Source: Pholiota molesta
Taxonomy: Eukaryota; Basidiomycota; Agaricomycetes; Agaricales; Strophariaceae
Direction of reading: 5' to 3'
Assembly (NCBI GenBank): GCA_014925825.1
Contig: JACGCK010000186.1
Coordinates: 23,569-87,568 of the forward strand
Length of the DNA: 64,000 nucleotides
Translations under genes and position numbers: made by a program
Notes under the pieces: generated by a model
Told to the model about the DNA's origin: nothing
The model's database searches: none
Seen by the model: the letters and a program-made list of their open reading frames with translations, nothing else
In this document: positions 49,731 to 62,389 of the stretch, piece after piece
How positions within the stretch are numbered: position 1 is the stretch's first letter
How the letters are laid out: the number at the start of each line of letters is the position of its first letter

Positions 49731-50681
49731 GTTCTGTAGCACAAAAAATCGTCTGAGGCAACGTTATTATGAAGATACAGTGGGTACGCACGGATTAACG
49801 GAACTAAAGCAGAAGATTAAATTACGGAATGGGTGGTGGATTGACAAGTCTTGAGACGGCGTGCGTTAGATAAAAGGTGGAAGACTCTGGCCTTTAGCTT
49901 TATTACGCTTTAAGACCCTTGTCCGAGTGGCACTTTGCAGGCCACTCTCAACAAACTGAATTGAGACTCGTATATGGGCATGTGCTGTATCTATGGAATT
50001 CATGAACAATAAGCGATAAATGAGCTTCAACAATTTTCATTCTGCCTACAAAAATACAAAAATATATGCAATCGACAATAGAAATCAATTCCATCATCTT
50101 GAAAAAGACCTCACGAATAGCCCTATATATAGATTTTATTGTCTGTCCGTCATGGCACTATTGATCGTTGACACAACAATTGCATTAAATATGATTGGTC
50201 AAAATCCTTCACCATAAAAGGTCCAAACTAGTTACAAGGTATGAATTACTACAAAATGTAGAAGGTCCCGATTCTTGACAATATCCTTGACTTACTCCAA
50301 TTTGGCTGTGATGGGCATATTTTTCTGGGGCGCGGGCGCGAGCGCGAGCGCTTATCAATGCGCGATGTGTGATGATGAATCTGACATAATACCATCGATT
50401 TGCTTTCTTCGGTGGCACTGGTGACTGCTGGCACGTACAACAATTTAACCTCCTGCTCAGAACAATCAACTCGTACTATGCTCATCCGTAACGGTCGCCA
50501 AAGTCAGCCACAAAAGATTCGAAAAGTTCGAAGGGATGCATGTTCATCTTAGAACTCCCCCATTTGCATATATCTCATTGATAGTCATTCGATGGAGCTC
50601 TTATGACAACTTGATGGGAATGGCTCAAATCTATCTACCGCTTCGAACGCAACATAACACATTATCTACGGCGATAAGCAT
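49731..50681. other. Intergenic region, no supported gene
   Basis: 0.95 kb that includes a GCGCGGGCGCGAGCGCGAGCGC simple-sequence patch (about 50330-50352). No coding frame of note. Confidence 0.45.
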
Positions 50682-51155
50682 TCAAATTGGGAAGGTTTCC
50701 GTTTCTGCTATCCGTATGGCCTCTCTAACTGTCGTGGGCATGATAGAATGAGTATTTCCGTTTCCTATGGAGACACTCGTATGCCAGCCTCCTCCTGACA
50801 TACTGGATTGTGCGATCTGCTGGTTCATGGCACGTAGCGGCTGTTGCACCATCTAGAAACATGGAGTATCGTTTGCTATCCTATTCTGACCGCTGAAGAA
50901 AAGGAACACTTACCTGCTCGATCCATTGCGACATCCCGGACATATCCGAAAAGTGAGGTCCGTTCATGGTCTGTCATGGGCATCCAACAACTTGGTTAGA
51001 ACTTGCTCTATTCGCACTGGTCTCAATAATCAAGAACTTACCTCAGGAACCCATCCTGAGCCGTGACTTTGCCTTACGGAAACACGAGGCGTGGACCCTC
51101 TGCGATTACCACTGCGATTTGGATTCCGGAGTAAAAAGTCGACTTCCGTTGCCAT
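50682..51155 (-). CDS. Hypothetical protein (113 aa)
   Basis: Exons 51155-51042, 50970-50914 and 50852-50682 join in frame to 342 nt with good GT/AG borders. The product contains NRRGSTPRVSVRQ, HFSDMSGMSQWIEQMVQQP and ends IMPTTVREAIRIAETETFPI. Upstream, 51160-51290 has another open frame (SGYTSQNVSVNGNNIDIST) in a shifted register. The visible gene may therefore be only the 3' part of a longer, Asn-rich protein whose 5' part was disturbed by the insertion at 51291-51647. The family is not recognised. Confidence 0.5.
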
Positions 51156-52396
51156 GAGCAACCCTGGTACTTATATCGATATTGTTGCCATTGACCGATA
51201 CGTTCTGACTAGTATAACCAGAACCATTGTCGACGACTTGAACGGCGGAGAATGCGCCATTTTCGTGTCCTTGTCTGGCGCGACGCAGGAATCTGGAGAC
51301 ACATTTTCAAACTCAGTGCGCGCGCAGGAGTTTGGAAATGCGTCTCCAAATTGCTGCGCCCACGCTCCCCGCGGGTGGCCCACCGCTGGGTGTGCGCCGC
51401 GCGGCCGGGGCGAGTTCCACGTACGATCCCGCGCGGGTGTCGGCGCACGACGTGCGCTACGAGGCGTGGTCGTACACGGGGCCGTCCGCGCACTGGCCGG
51501 TGGGCGAGCGCGACCCCGGGCTGGGGTGGGGGTGGCGGACCCAGCGGCGCTGGCGGTGCATGCGGGGTGTGCGAGCACGCGCAATGACTTTGGAAATACA
51601 TTTCCAAACTCAATGCGCGCGCAGGATTTTGGAGATGGGTCTCTAGACCGGGTGTGTTATGTGGTACTCACACCTAGTCTATATTCGAACTTGACGGAAC
51701 TAAATTCCTCGTCGTCAACCCATAGGTTGAGGGTATGTAATTATTGAGTTGATTCAAGTTGGGTGAGCGACACTTGGGAGTCTGCTTTCAACCCATGGTC
51801 AAGCCTTTTCCACAAAACTATTTGAAGACTTACATCAATTGCGAATCGCACATAAACCGCCTTTCCTATCGCTTTCGTGCTGTCAAACGTGCTGTCAAAT
51901 AATGCTTTCCATTTGTTATCTCATATACTTGCGCCAAAATATGACAACTGTAAAAAGAAAATATGCTTCCGAATTGCTAGTACACTATAGGAATCCAAGA
52001 ATTTAAGGCGAATGAACGAAAACCAATCGTAGTGGGCTATGCCGGGTCCACCCGCGTTGACGCTTGAATTGTCATAGATACCGACCGACAAAGAACATTC
52101 AGATGAAGAAGACTCAGGCAGCGGGCAGGAAGCGGAACCATCATACTTTGCACTGCAGTGCAATGTTCCCCCCGAGACGTGGAGTGTATGACGGTAGGTA
52201 ATAAGGAAAAAATGGTAGCGCTTCCATATGTAGTCCTAACCGCAATACAAATACAATACAAAATCCATACCAATTTCAATCTCAGTACTTTGGAGCAGCA
52301 TGCTCATACACTGTCTTCCCGGGAGTGATCTATCTTCCCATTTCTATATGCCCTGAGTTGCCGGACTGCATGGAATGACATGAATACCACGGTACT
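51156..52396. other. Region disturbed by an insertion, no complete gene
   Basis: It contains the repeat-flanked GC-rich insertion (51291-51647). Beyond it, coding-like patches lie on the minus strand (51921-52163, with ECSLSVGIYDNSSVNAGG), but I could not join them to a neighbour. Confidence 0.4.
51291..51647. mobile_element. Repeat-flanked insertion with GC-rich captured fragment
   Basis: Two ~60-bp direct repeats (51291-51352 and 51587-51647), sharing AACTCARTGCGCGCGCAGGA, border a very GC-rich 234-bp core. Each repeat is itself partly self-complementary (TTTGGARAY...RTYTCCAAA). The core reads openly as TYDPARVSAHDVRYEAWSYT and looks like a slice of a host gene. No target duplication was found. 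Confidence 0.5.
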
Positions 52397-54298
52397 TCAC
52401 CAGGAAGATATGCTCACATGCGTAAATGTCTCGATGCCAACAACGACATTTCCAGCGCTGTCCCCTCTGAGACTCTGTCCGAACTTCATGGGCGGCATAG
52501 AATCGGACAGTGTGTTGATCAGGGTACTCTTGCCCACCTGCGCCGTTGCTGATTGCATCGCGTGCATTGAGGCTGCGAGATAAGTCGACGAGCAAGTTTT
52601 GTCAACGTGACGACGAGATAATGAAGCGGTTGCCCAGTAAGTAGAACTTACGAGGTTCAAGAGCGCGTTGATGTACACTTGTAGTATCAAATGGAAGTCA
52701 AAGTTAGCATGCATCTTTGACGTGAGGAAAGGAACTCAATCGCACATTTAGCGAGCATAAAGTTGAAGAAAAGACTGTAGAGCTTTTCTGGCGCAGGCGA
52801 TCAGCGCTACCAAATTGGCGATCACTATGAGCCTACGAAGGGGATGAGCTCACAACCCACAGAGACGCGCGCTGGAAGAATGCTTACGTCGTCAATAAAC
52901 CGGTAGTGATTGTCAGCGCAATGAGTTTCGTAATGATGTCGTCCGATCTGATATGGTCAATAAAACACACCATTAGCATCTACACAACGGTATAACGACA
53001 GACAAGATTCAACCGCCAATAACTGACCTCTTAAATCCGGTGCGTCCCCTCTGCAGATAGTAGCACAGCGAACTGGAAATGCAGACATCGGTGACCACGG
53101 CGACAGCAAGTCCAGCCGTGCCAAATGTCTATCGAATTTCGGGAACGGCCACGTCAATGGAGTAAGAGACTAAACAACAGGCCGTACCTTCAACGTTGTA
53201 GAACCAGTTATCAGGTTGGAGAAGGCAAGCCTAATGCGGGACAAGGTTGGTCAACCAGCGAAAGCAAGTACGAGGGTTCAAGCGCGCACGTTTTGACAGG
53301 GAAGCGATGTTCATGGCTGAAAAAAGCGAAGTCAAGGTAAGATTGCCTGGATCTCAACTGTACGAAATATCGCTAAGGTTTACCGAGATGCGCGCAAGTA
53401 AGAACGCCCTAATGTCCGTCCGATTAGCGAAAGTAAATAATTGGTGGGACTTGAAATTTTTGAAAACTCACACATATTACTGTTATAACATATTTTTTCC
53501 GCTCACTGAAAGCCCATATTTGTTAATTATCAAGTCAGAAGCCAGTTCAGATTCTCACCAATCCAGACACGCGCCACCAGGAAGCTAGGAATGGAGTACG
53601 AGTCAGTTCAATCTTTTGTCATGCAGGATTGTTGAAATCACCTCTCAACCAGGAATGCAATCACGGCCTTATAATAGATATCAGCCAGGTCACTAACAAA
53701 TGATAATTGTGAAGTCGCACATTGGTGATGATTTCCACCTGCGCGCACAATGAGCATTCATTATCCTGCAATTTTTAACTTATCAAAACTCACCGCAATA
53801 GACCTGGTTAAAAGACTCCAGCTGAGTCGCCGTGGTATAAATGGAGTGGAGAACGCACCGATGTTATGGGTTTAACTCGAGAGGATTGAAATAATTTGCG
53901 ACAAGATAATGATAAACGAGCTCTGTAATGAGGGCTTGATGGAATGTGTCCAAAACCCTGAACAACGACGCAAGTCAATTTAGCAACATGCCTAAGGCCA
54001 AGGCAAGGAAATATATTTCACAGAGAAGGAGGACCTGGTCATAATATGATCAGCTCTTACACCGCGATCAATAAAACAGGAGATATTTACTAAAGCCCTG
54101 ATGATGATCGAGTCTTTGCTAGACGCACGGAAGTAATGAAATGTCTGTATGCAGGTAACACCGTAAAGCCTGAAGGCGAAGTAAGTAAGGTAGGCTTCCA
54201 TTCAATGTCGAAGGGACTGACACAGCTGAAACAATGCTTCCGATGTATCCAATTCCGAAGGTCCCAGTCAAGTTGATTTGCAGCGTCGGAGTGGCCAT
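52397..54298 (-). CDS. DUF6534-type multi-pass membrane protein (possibly broken)
   Basis: The ATG at 54298 starts MATPTLQINLTGTFGIGYIG, followed by exons reading LYGVTCIQTFHYFRASSKDS, VLDTFHQALITELVYHYLV, FLVARVW, SERKKYVITVIC and, near the end, VYINALLNL and SLNARDAISNGAGG. This order matches the agaricomycete DUF6533/DUF6534 seven-helix membrane proteins of unknown function. Several exon borders do not join in frame with GT/AG sites (around 53500 and 52590), so the gene is either decayed or carries base errors like its right-hand neighbours. The extent and end are approximate. Confidence 0.6.
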
Positions 54299-54395
54299 AG
54301 CAGCTTCAGAAAGAGATGCAAACGTGCAACATGAAGTGAGGCCCAGGTAATATATTAAAACGTCACTGAATGCAGTGATGAGTTAAACGCGGGCA

Positions 54396-54790
54396 TCAGA
54401 TAATTTGACGCCCAGAAATAGAGCATATGATGAACAATGATACACATGAATCAGTGATTGTAGGGTACCGCCCAGATGTAATTTGATGCTGAGACCAAAA
54501 CCCAAGCCAGAGGTCCCGTCGCATTGGTAGAGACAACTTTTGTGGGTCATCAGATCTGTCTTCTAAGCTCTTGTTCACCCAGGCGGCGTCCGTAATGGCT
54601 GGCAGTGTGTGCAAACTTTCAAGTTCGACCGAGCAATGTCATGATTTGGTGCCACTGGTTGGCAGTGATGTTCTGCGCTATCGGCGTCTCCCACTGCATG
54701 TCGCGGCGCTGATTGTACGTCTCATATAAGTACCTGTGGGGAGAGGCACACACGAATCCACGATATCCCACCGTGTCGCGTGACGGGTTC
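54396..54790 (-). pseudogene. Coding-like gene fragment
   Basis: Two pieces join over a 35-base GT...AG stretch and read YLYETYNQRRDMQWETPIAQ, NITANQWHQIMTLL, then ITDAAWVNKSLEDRSDDPQK and MRRDLWLGFWSQHQITSG. The composition is protein-like, but there is no start, and the GT...AG gap is short for an intron. It is probably a remnant of an unidentified gene. Confidence 0.35.
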
Positions 54791-54991
54791 GAAAATTAAA
54801 ATACTCACGCTCCTCGCGAAGGTTCCAAAATGTTGGATTCATTTAGATTCATTTGTAGAGCCAGTCTTCCTCTGCTGCGCTACTATCACGCTGAAAATAA
54901 GTACAGTGATCAGAACAGAAGGATACTCTGTTCTGATATGCTTATTGAGTCGCGCCCTCATCAGTGAACAGCGGGTTGAACGGTATACAGC

Positions 54992-57168
54992 ATGGCAGAC
55001 TCAATGATTCAGCCTCAAGTTTGCCTTTTCTCGGACTCTTCGTCACTTGAATTCCTGGCCTGTATCTTGACTCGACCGGTAACTCATGGAGTCTCCCTCA
55101 AACGGCCCCGAAGCTTCCTCCTCGCGACTCCAGATTCTGGCTGGTCTTCGTCGCGAATCTCGTCGTCGACCTATTGTCGGCATTGGACCTGGTGGCAACA
55201 TTCCGTCTTGCACAATAGCCCATTCCTGACAGCTTGCGGCATCCTAGACCGCAGTCTCTACCGCTTTACCCACAATCGTGCAGCATCTCCATGGCCAAGA
55301 ATTTATTGGGTCGGAGTGCATACGCCATTGCCTCGACTGCTATTCTTCCAACAGTCGGAGGGCTAGTCACTGTTTTGGCCGCAAGCCGATCCTCATCTGT
55401 TTTATCTTCGCCTTCGCCCTGGGATCTGCTGTATGTGGAGCTGCGCAGAGCATGAACATGCTCATTGCGGGTCGCGCTATTCAAGGCTTGGGCGGCGGCG
55501 GGTGTATTGCCGTCACGGAAATTATATACGCTGACCTCGTTCCACTACTGAGCGTGGTAAATTCCAGGGGATAATGCGCTGTGCGTATCACTTCTCTTCC
55601 TCGTTCATTTGCTGAACGTTGTCCTTTGTGCGCAGAGTCTGGGCCCTTGCGTGGTAAGAATCTATTCATGTTTGGAGTTTTCCAACCTGAAAATAATGCA
55701 TATGTCACTGTAGCGGAATGGGCCGCCTGTTGGCGGAGCGCTCGCAAATTCAGACGCCTGGCGCTGGATTTTCTACCTCAATCTGCCACTATGCGGACTT
55801 GCAATCCTGCTTGTGACCCTCTTCTTGACAGTCCACACCCCACGCAAAGGATTTACAGAGCAAATCCTGAAAACGGACTGGCTGTAAGCTGCGCACTGCA
55901 CTACACATGCACGACAACGTTCTGATGCCTCTAACGCACAGTGGTCTTTTCCTCATCATCTCTGGCACTGTTGCCATCATGATCGGGCTGACATGGGGAG
56001 GCATCAACTTTCCATGGGTCTCGCCGCAAGTCCTCGTGCCCATATGCGTCGGGGTAGCGGGCGTCATCGCCTTCCTATTTGTTGAAATGTTTTACGCACA
56101 AAACGCGACGGTTAGTGCGAATTAATACGTTACTTGTCTGGATTTCGCTCATGTCTTCCAGGTTCCAGCATTTCTCCTTAGAGATAAGACCATACTAAGT
56201 GGGTGAGTCAACCTATCTATTCGTTTTCTATCGAATCTCTAACGACGTTTCTAGGTATCTTGGAACATTTTTTCACGGCATCGTCTCCATGACCGTTATC
56301 TGTGAGCAATTTTTTTAATACATATCTTCAATCCGATATTGAAGAGGAGATTTTTGATAGTCTACCTCCCGATCTATTTCCAAGCATGCAAGTTGGCATC
56401 GCCAATTGGGTCCGGCGTAGACCTATTCGGCCTCGCGCTGACCATAGCGCTGTTCGCCATCTTCACCGGCCTCTCCGTGCAGATCCTGAAGCGCTACCGC
56501 CCGCCGCAGAACTACATTGGGTGGGTGCTGAACATCGTCGGCTTTGCGCTCCTGTCCACTCTCTCGGCGGATAGCGCGAAGGGCAAGTACATCGCGTACG
56601 AGGTCGTTCTGGGAATTGGGCTTGGCATGACGTGGATCAGCACACAATTCCCCATCCTTGCACCGCTGCCGTACTCGAATAACGCGCACGCGCTCGCTTT
56701 TTTCACGTTTCTGCGGTGTTTCGCACAGGTGCGCGTTGGAGTTTGCCCTCTTTTTCGCTCGTCGCGTACTTCTGAATAATGTTAATTTTCAGAGCTGGGG
56801 AACGGTGATAGGCGGCGCCATCCTCCAAAACCACCTGAGCTCCCGCTTGCCCACGGGCTTGGAAGACGCCACTGCGACGAACCCCGCGCTCATATACGCG
56901 CTCATCCCCACCATTCGCGGGCTGCCTGGCCCACTGCAGGCAGAGGTGCGCGCCCTGTTCGCGGCGGGGCTCGTTCTGGTGTGGCGGTGATGATCGGCTT
57001 ATGCGGTATTGGGCTCCTGACGTGCCTGCTAATGAAAGAAGTGCCTATGCGCACGGCACTGGATGGGGCGTGGGGCTGAGAGACGTCGATGAGAAGGCGG
57101 GTGATCGTGAGATGCCTGGTGAAGGGAAGGAGGACGCGCCCATTGACATAGGGGTGTCTATCGCCTGA
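54992..57168 (+). pseudogene. DHA2-type MFS transporter with multiple frame breaks
   Basis: Family blocks appear in the right order for a 14-TM drug/H+ antiporter: FWLVFVANLVVDLLSALDL, SAYAIASTAILPTVGGLVTV, GRKPILICFIFAFALGSAVC, GRAIQGLGGGGCIAVTEIIY, LTWGGINFPWVSPQVLVP, YLPIYFQACKLASPIGSGVD and SWGTVIGGAILQNHLSS. The second half (55,960-56,980) is intact with introns 56114-56160, 56203-56253, 56301-56356 and 56729-56793. Frames shift at about 55307, 55315, 55376, 55550, 55721, 56986 and 57073. Each fits loss of one base, mostly in a homopolymer. The N-terminal exon is unsure. Either a decaying gene or a consensus error; the sequence as given does not encode a full transporter. Confidence 0.75.
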
Positions 57169-58969
57169 ACGCATTTCATTAGTTGTGATCATCTGTAGAG
57201 TGTTTTAATCTCGAGTTGTAGTTGTATTCGATACTTCGAAGTTCATTCTTCCCAAGAATTACGCCTCCCACCACTCAGTATTTGTTAATGAGAAAGATAG
57301 CAAATGTATTGCATTATGAAGGTAAGGTGTCGTGTGAGTCACGAAACCTTCAAGCTTCGAAGTACGGAGTCAGCGGCATGAGAGATTCGATGGGAACTTC
57401 GGGGTGATTTACAACATGTAATTCTACTGTGAGCAGAGTCTAGGTCCAATCAGCGTGCTAGCATCTAAGGAGTCGTAACTCGTCTGAATATAGCAAACAT
57501 CTGTAGTCGTTTGAGCGCTGGGTAATAATCAACAAACAATCAAGTAAGAATACAGATGGCTCATCATGGCCATAGATATCATGCCCAGGAATTCTACAGA
57601 GGGCGACCATGATACCCATGAAAGATATGAGATATATTAATAAGAGAATGGCGGTGATTGGAGGGCACCGCTCAAGAAACCACAAATATCTTCTCTGTCA
57701 GCCCACAAGGCGTCTACTTCCGGCTTTGAGCTTGTCGTAGCATCACAGCACGATCTGATACTCTCGTATGTGTGCCTTCAACTGCCTGCCTTCTTGAGCA
57801 GTGCCCTCCAATCACCGCCATTCTCTTATTAATATATCTCACATCTTTCATGGGTATCATGGTCGCCCTCTGTAGAATTCCTGGGCATGATATCTATGGC
57901 CATGATGAGCCATCTGTATTCTTACTTGATTGTTTGTTGATTATTACCCAGCGCTCAAACGACTACAGATGTTTGCTATATTCAGACGAGTCACGACTCC
58001 TTAGATGCTAGCACGCTGATTGGACCTAGACTCTGCTCACAGTAAAATTACATGTTGTAAATCACCCCGAAGTTCCCATCGAATCTCTCATGCCGCTGAC
58101 TCCGTACTTCGAAGCATGGCAATTCCCAGGCAATTCGCTGTAGGGGACAGGGTCGCTATACCCATCCATCATTGTAATTCCTGATCCGGGCTGCCGTAGG
58201 CCACATTGAGCGCACCAGCGCTCAAGCGCTCAACTTGAACCAACCTCAGCGTCAAGCGTTAGTCAGGTAATGCGAAAGCTCCAAAGAGCTGAGCTGAGGC
58301 AAATTAATTTAAAGTCCTTAAATTCTATACTGCGCCGTAAAAGAATTTACAAGTACTGCCTTCATAATTTTTTTGCTCGGTTGTCCGTACGGATTTAAGC
58401 ATCACAATCGCCCACTCACCCAGTCGAAATGACAGGCTGGCCCTGGGCTGGCCGCTGAAATCATACAAGAAGAATTTTGTGCTGAGCGTGTAAATCCTGC
58501 AGCACATGGCGCCATGAACTGTGCGTGCACTCCGAATGTGCATCACTGGTGTAAATGCGTAGGAAACTGCTATAAATCATTTAAATGTTCCTCCGCAGAA
58601 TGTACGCGTGCGCTTCAACAGCGCATCACTGCCCTTTCCCACCCTTTCGCCACTCGATTTCCAAAGCAGGCATTGCCATCCCCACGCGTGGTGGTGGATA
58701 TCCACTGGCATTGCCAGACGAATGACGGATGGGAAAAATGGTATAGCGACCTGTCCCCCACAGCGAATTTTCAACTTCAATTGCCTGGGAATTGCCATGC
58801 CCACAAGTGTGGGACGTGGTTCATCCAGTGGATATCCACAATTGCGTGTGGATTACCACGATACCAACACTGACGCGTACTGCCTTTCCATCTCCTCCCT
58901 TTCTCCCAAAACAGTCAAAGAGCTCGACCGTGCAACGTTCAAAGTTCACAGACAACCTAGCTTTCCAAC
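57169..58969. other. Intergenic region with a large inverted repeat
   Basis: 1.8 kb between the transporter and the hydrolase. 57354-58115 is a hairpin-forming repeat listed separately. 58,120-58,970 contains short self-complementary stretches around GGATATCCAC (58697 and 58824) and no gene besides leader sequence of the hydrolase. Confidence 0.5.
57354..58115. repeat. 325-bp inverted repeat with 112-bp spacer
   Basis: Arms 57354-57678 and 57791-58115 are almost identical in opposite orientation and end in GCTTCGAAGTACGGAG. The frames inside the arms are mirror images and carry no family motif. No obvious target duplication lies outside. It could be a second, unrelated foldback-type element. 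Confidence 0.88.
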
Positions 58970-60198
58970 ATGACTACTCCTTGCGTCGAGGCATGGCTGG
59001 TTGGCCCGCGCAGCACCAACTTCTACACGCAAACATACAGCCCGCCAACGAAACCATCGCTGTCCTCGTCTTCGTTCATGGCGCCGCGGAGCATAGCGGT
59101 CGGTACACCGACATGCATACCGCATTGAGCACAGAACATGGTATTGCTGTCTTCGCATACGATCAGCGTGGCTTCGGAAGGACTGCCTTGGATGTCCCCA
59201 ACCGCACTGAGGGCTCTGCGTATGGCAAAACGAATTGGGGCGACGAAATGGACGACCTCGACTGGGCCGTGAGGACGGCGCATGGCGAATTCCCTGATGC
59301 ACCTGTATTTCTCATGGGCACTTCGATGGTATTTCACCTCCATTCTTCCTCGAGTTTTCAGTATTAGTGAACTCACATGATTCATCAGGGTGGCGGAATA
59401 GTTCTCGGCTACTTGGCTCGCTCAAATCGTCCGATGCAGAGTCATTGATTTCTGGCGTCGTCGCCGGCAGCCCATGCGTAAAGCTCACCAAGGACCCCCC
59501 CAAAGCCGTCATGTGGATCGCGCACCAAATACTGCGTCTTAATCCATACCTGATGTACCCTGTTCGAAACAACCCGAACGTGCGAATATGTGCTATGTTT
59601 TCGACTGCTGCTGACTATTCTCCTAGGATCTATCCCGGAACAAGGAGACCAACGCAAGTCATGAAACTGATCCCTTTATACGCACACCTGGAAGCCTTCG
59701 CAGTCTCGATGACATGATCACGCAGGTGAAAGACCTTCATTCACTTCTTTGAGCATCATGTCATTTAAGTTTTCGCACAGGGAGGCAAACTACTCACCGA
59801 CAACTACGTATATTGGCCTGTAGACACACCGGTACGCCTGACATTGCCATTACAAGGCGACCGCACACTCATTCTTCGCCTTTCTAGGTTCTTTTCTTAC
59901 ATGGAACGGTCGACCAGGTGACTTCAGTACTGCGAGTACGTGCTTCGCCGAGCTGACATCGAGTGTAAGGTAACTTCGCCTGTGGCTGCCCAAGCGCTCT
60001 ACGAAAAGCTCCCCGCCAATCACAAACATATGATTCTATACCCTGTAAGTGCTCTCTATCAGCGCAATTTCAAATTTGAGCTAAACATTAAATCGGAACC
60101 AGGACGCCCGTCACGAGCTTCACAATGAGCCAGAGGGCGTGCGGGAGAAGTCGTTGCGCGATATCGTTGCTTTCATGAATGCGCCTAATGCCAAGTAG
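58970..60198 (+). pseudogene. Monoglyceride-lipase-like alpha/beta hydrolase with frame breaks
   Basis: The encoded blocks follow the serine-hydrolase fold of monoacylglycerol lipases, which split monoglycerides to glycerol and fatty acid. The ATG at 58970 gives MTTPCVEAWLVGPRSTNFYT. Next come LVFVHGAAEHSGRYTDMH, the nucleophile elbow GTSMGG (split by an intron, 59329-59389), PCVKLTKDPPKAVMWIAHQI, the acid loop GTVDQVTS and the histidine in YPDARHELHNEPEG; the last exon ends at 60198. The complete triad Ser-Asp-His is recognisable. The frame breaks near 59042 and 59431, each explained by one missing C in a C-run. A further shift lies in the GTVDQ exon around 59925. Confidence 0.75.
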
Positions 60199-60901
60199 TA
60201 TTTCGGTTCAGCGTTCATTGTATATTTTTTTTAAATTGTGGTTACGAGGATAAGGTTCTGGACTACTTCGTGTTTGAAGCATTGCTTGTTACGTGGGAGG
60301 CATGTGGTAGCATAGTTAACCCAAGCTACTGGATTGCATTTAGGTTTGAGGGCGCTATATTTATGTGGGACACTTCACTTTAAGCTTCCATAGCAGTTTT
60401 GCTGCGGCTGAGTAAGTTACTGGAAGTATATGTGCGTTTTCTATATGACAATGCCCTTTCCATGTATCGCGAATAATCACCTGCAGACTCATATATACAT
60501 CAACGTATCTAACGGAAGGCCAGAAGTTGATGTGATTTACTCTTTGTGGGCGATGTCCGTCTTGTACAACGCTGAGCGCATGAACGTTGAGCGCTGTTGG
60601 TGACCCTCACTTTAGCGCCCTTTGTGATGCCGATCCAGCAGAGCGCCGCTGTATGCTCGTTGGGAAACCCGAAAGTCGAATCCAAGATCCCCCGTAAATC
60701 CGACCGGCGGATGCAACATGCAACATTTCACGACGGTGACTGGAGGTCATCAAGTATAGTCAAATTTACAATAACAAGACATCAAGCAATTCGCACCAAC
60801 AGCTAAAGTCTTCATTTCGCATCGCATTACCGTGCCTACATATTCCACATATAGTACTTAAGTATACCAGATGTCAATTTGTAACGATTGCAGCTAAGGC
60901 A
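60199..60901. other. Convergent intergenic region
   Basis: 0.7 kb with no supported gene. The frame at 60597-60806 has no motif or joinable exon. Confidence 0.5.
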
Positions 60902-62389
60902 TCACTTCATTCGTCTAAGGTGAGACGGAATGCTGACGGCTCGGCATGCCTGACGCGCGATAAATTTCGTCCACCCATTCCATTTGGTACGCAGGTTCAT
61001 CGCTCGCTGGCCATGCCTGTGCTTCGCGATCGCGTACCTTGTTGACGAATGCTTCCAGCTGATAGCGATACCTAAGAAAGAAGAGATATTCATAAGCATG
61101 AGGTCATCTACATAGGTACAGAGGAGTATCTCACGTTGACCACCATTGCTCCCCGAAACCAGACTTGAAGCGATAGACTCTTTCGACATGTTGCGCTCCA
61201 TGCTTGGGACGAATCGTGATCTTGTTGAATACGTGCGGTACTGGAAAGTTCGAGAGTTCGACGGTGCCTCCTCAAGCTCAAATGGTGACGCCCGTTTTCA
61301 GAGATTTTGGTAGTATCCCAAACGGCCCCCAGCCGGGCATGGCAAAATCAACGTATAGCTCCCCGTGACAGAGGAGAAACGCGAGGAGGGCATGCATAGA
61401 CTTGTCAATGCGTGTTGGAGCCTTCGGATGTCGACTACGGCTGCATCCCTGATTTTGGTCGGATTGTTGCTGGTGAGGTAGCGGAGGGCAGATAGAGGAT
61501 ACACTATAATCCCGCAGATTGTTAGTGGTTACCGCGTGTGTGTTATTTTGAATGACTTGCCTCCATGTCCATCATCACACCTCCGCCGAGCGAGTAGTCA
61601 AATCGAACATCGTCTTTGAGGAAGAAAAGGCCGGATAAGACACTCGGCACCGCAAATTCGGCTTTAATATTCTTAACTTTCCCGAGTTCGCCACTGTTAA
61701 TGATTTCCTTGAGACGTTGGACGGCAGGGTGAAAGCTGCGGAAGCATGTATAAGAGCCCTACACTTCCGAAATGAACTATGGACGCACAAATAATGAATT
61801 GCCTCGAGGAGGACTAAACCCTTGCTATCCGCTAAAGCGATAATTTCCCTTGCTTCCTCGGCAGTATTCGCCATTGGCTTCTCAACGAGGACGTGTTTTC
61901 CATGGTTCAGAGCACGCAAGGCCCAATGGTAATGCAGACCATTCGGAAGCTGAAAAATAAAGCATCAGCAGGATTCGAATTGCCACGAGAATATTCTACC
62001 GCAATGTATACAACATCGACGTCAGCGTCTTCGAGCACACCTTCAAAAATACGTGTCAGCTGTTGGGCTCAACAATGCATGCTCTCTTACGATCATAGCA
62101 GTTTTCTCCAGAATATGTACGAGGAATTTGATGCTTTTTAGCGTATGCAGCGACCTTCACGGGATCCTGGATGCTACTGCCAGAACCTCCACCTCGGGGT
62201 GACTCTTAGCTGGCGTGAGTAGGGCGTCGGGTCCAATTCGCGCCGCACCGAGCATTCCAAATTTCACAGTAGTGGAGGCCTTTGGGACCCTGGGAGGTGA
62301 GCTCATCTAGTTCGATTGTCAGTACGAACAAGGAGATCGTTCGAAGTGTTCAAGCTTACCGAAGAGAGACGTCGCAGAGTATCAAGCAT
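60902..62389 (-). pseudogene. Gfo/Idh/MocA-family dehydrogenase (xylose/dihydrodiol type), frame-broken
   Basis: This NAD(P)-dependent oxidoreductase is related to D-xylose 1-dehydrogenase and dimeric dihydrodiol dehydrogenase. From the ATG at 62389 (MLDTLRRLSS) or 62308 (MSSPPRVPKAS) it reads VKFGMLGAARIGPDALLTPA (nucleotide-binding motif), LPNGLHYHWALRALNHGKHV, the catalytic-site motif VEKPMA, FDYSLGGGVMMDM and a C-terminal YRYQLEAFVNKVRDREAQAW. One base appears missing in a G-run at 62166 (after VLAVAS), and another near the intron that starts GCAAGT at about 61563. As written the frame is broken. Confidence 0.75.
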
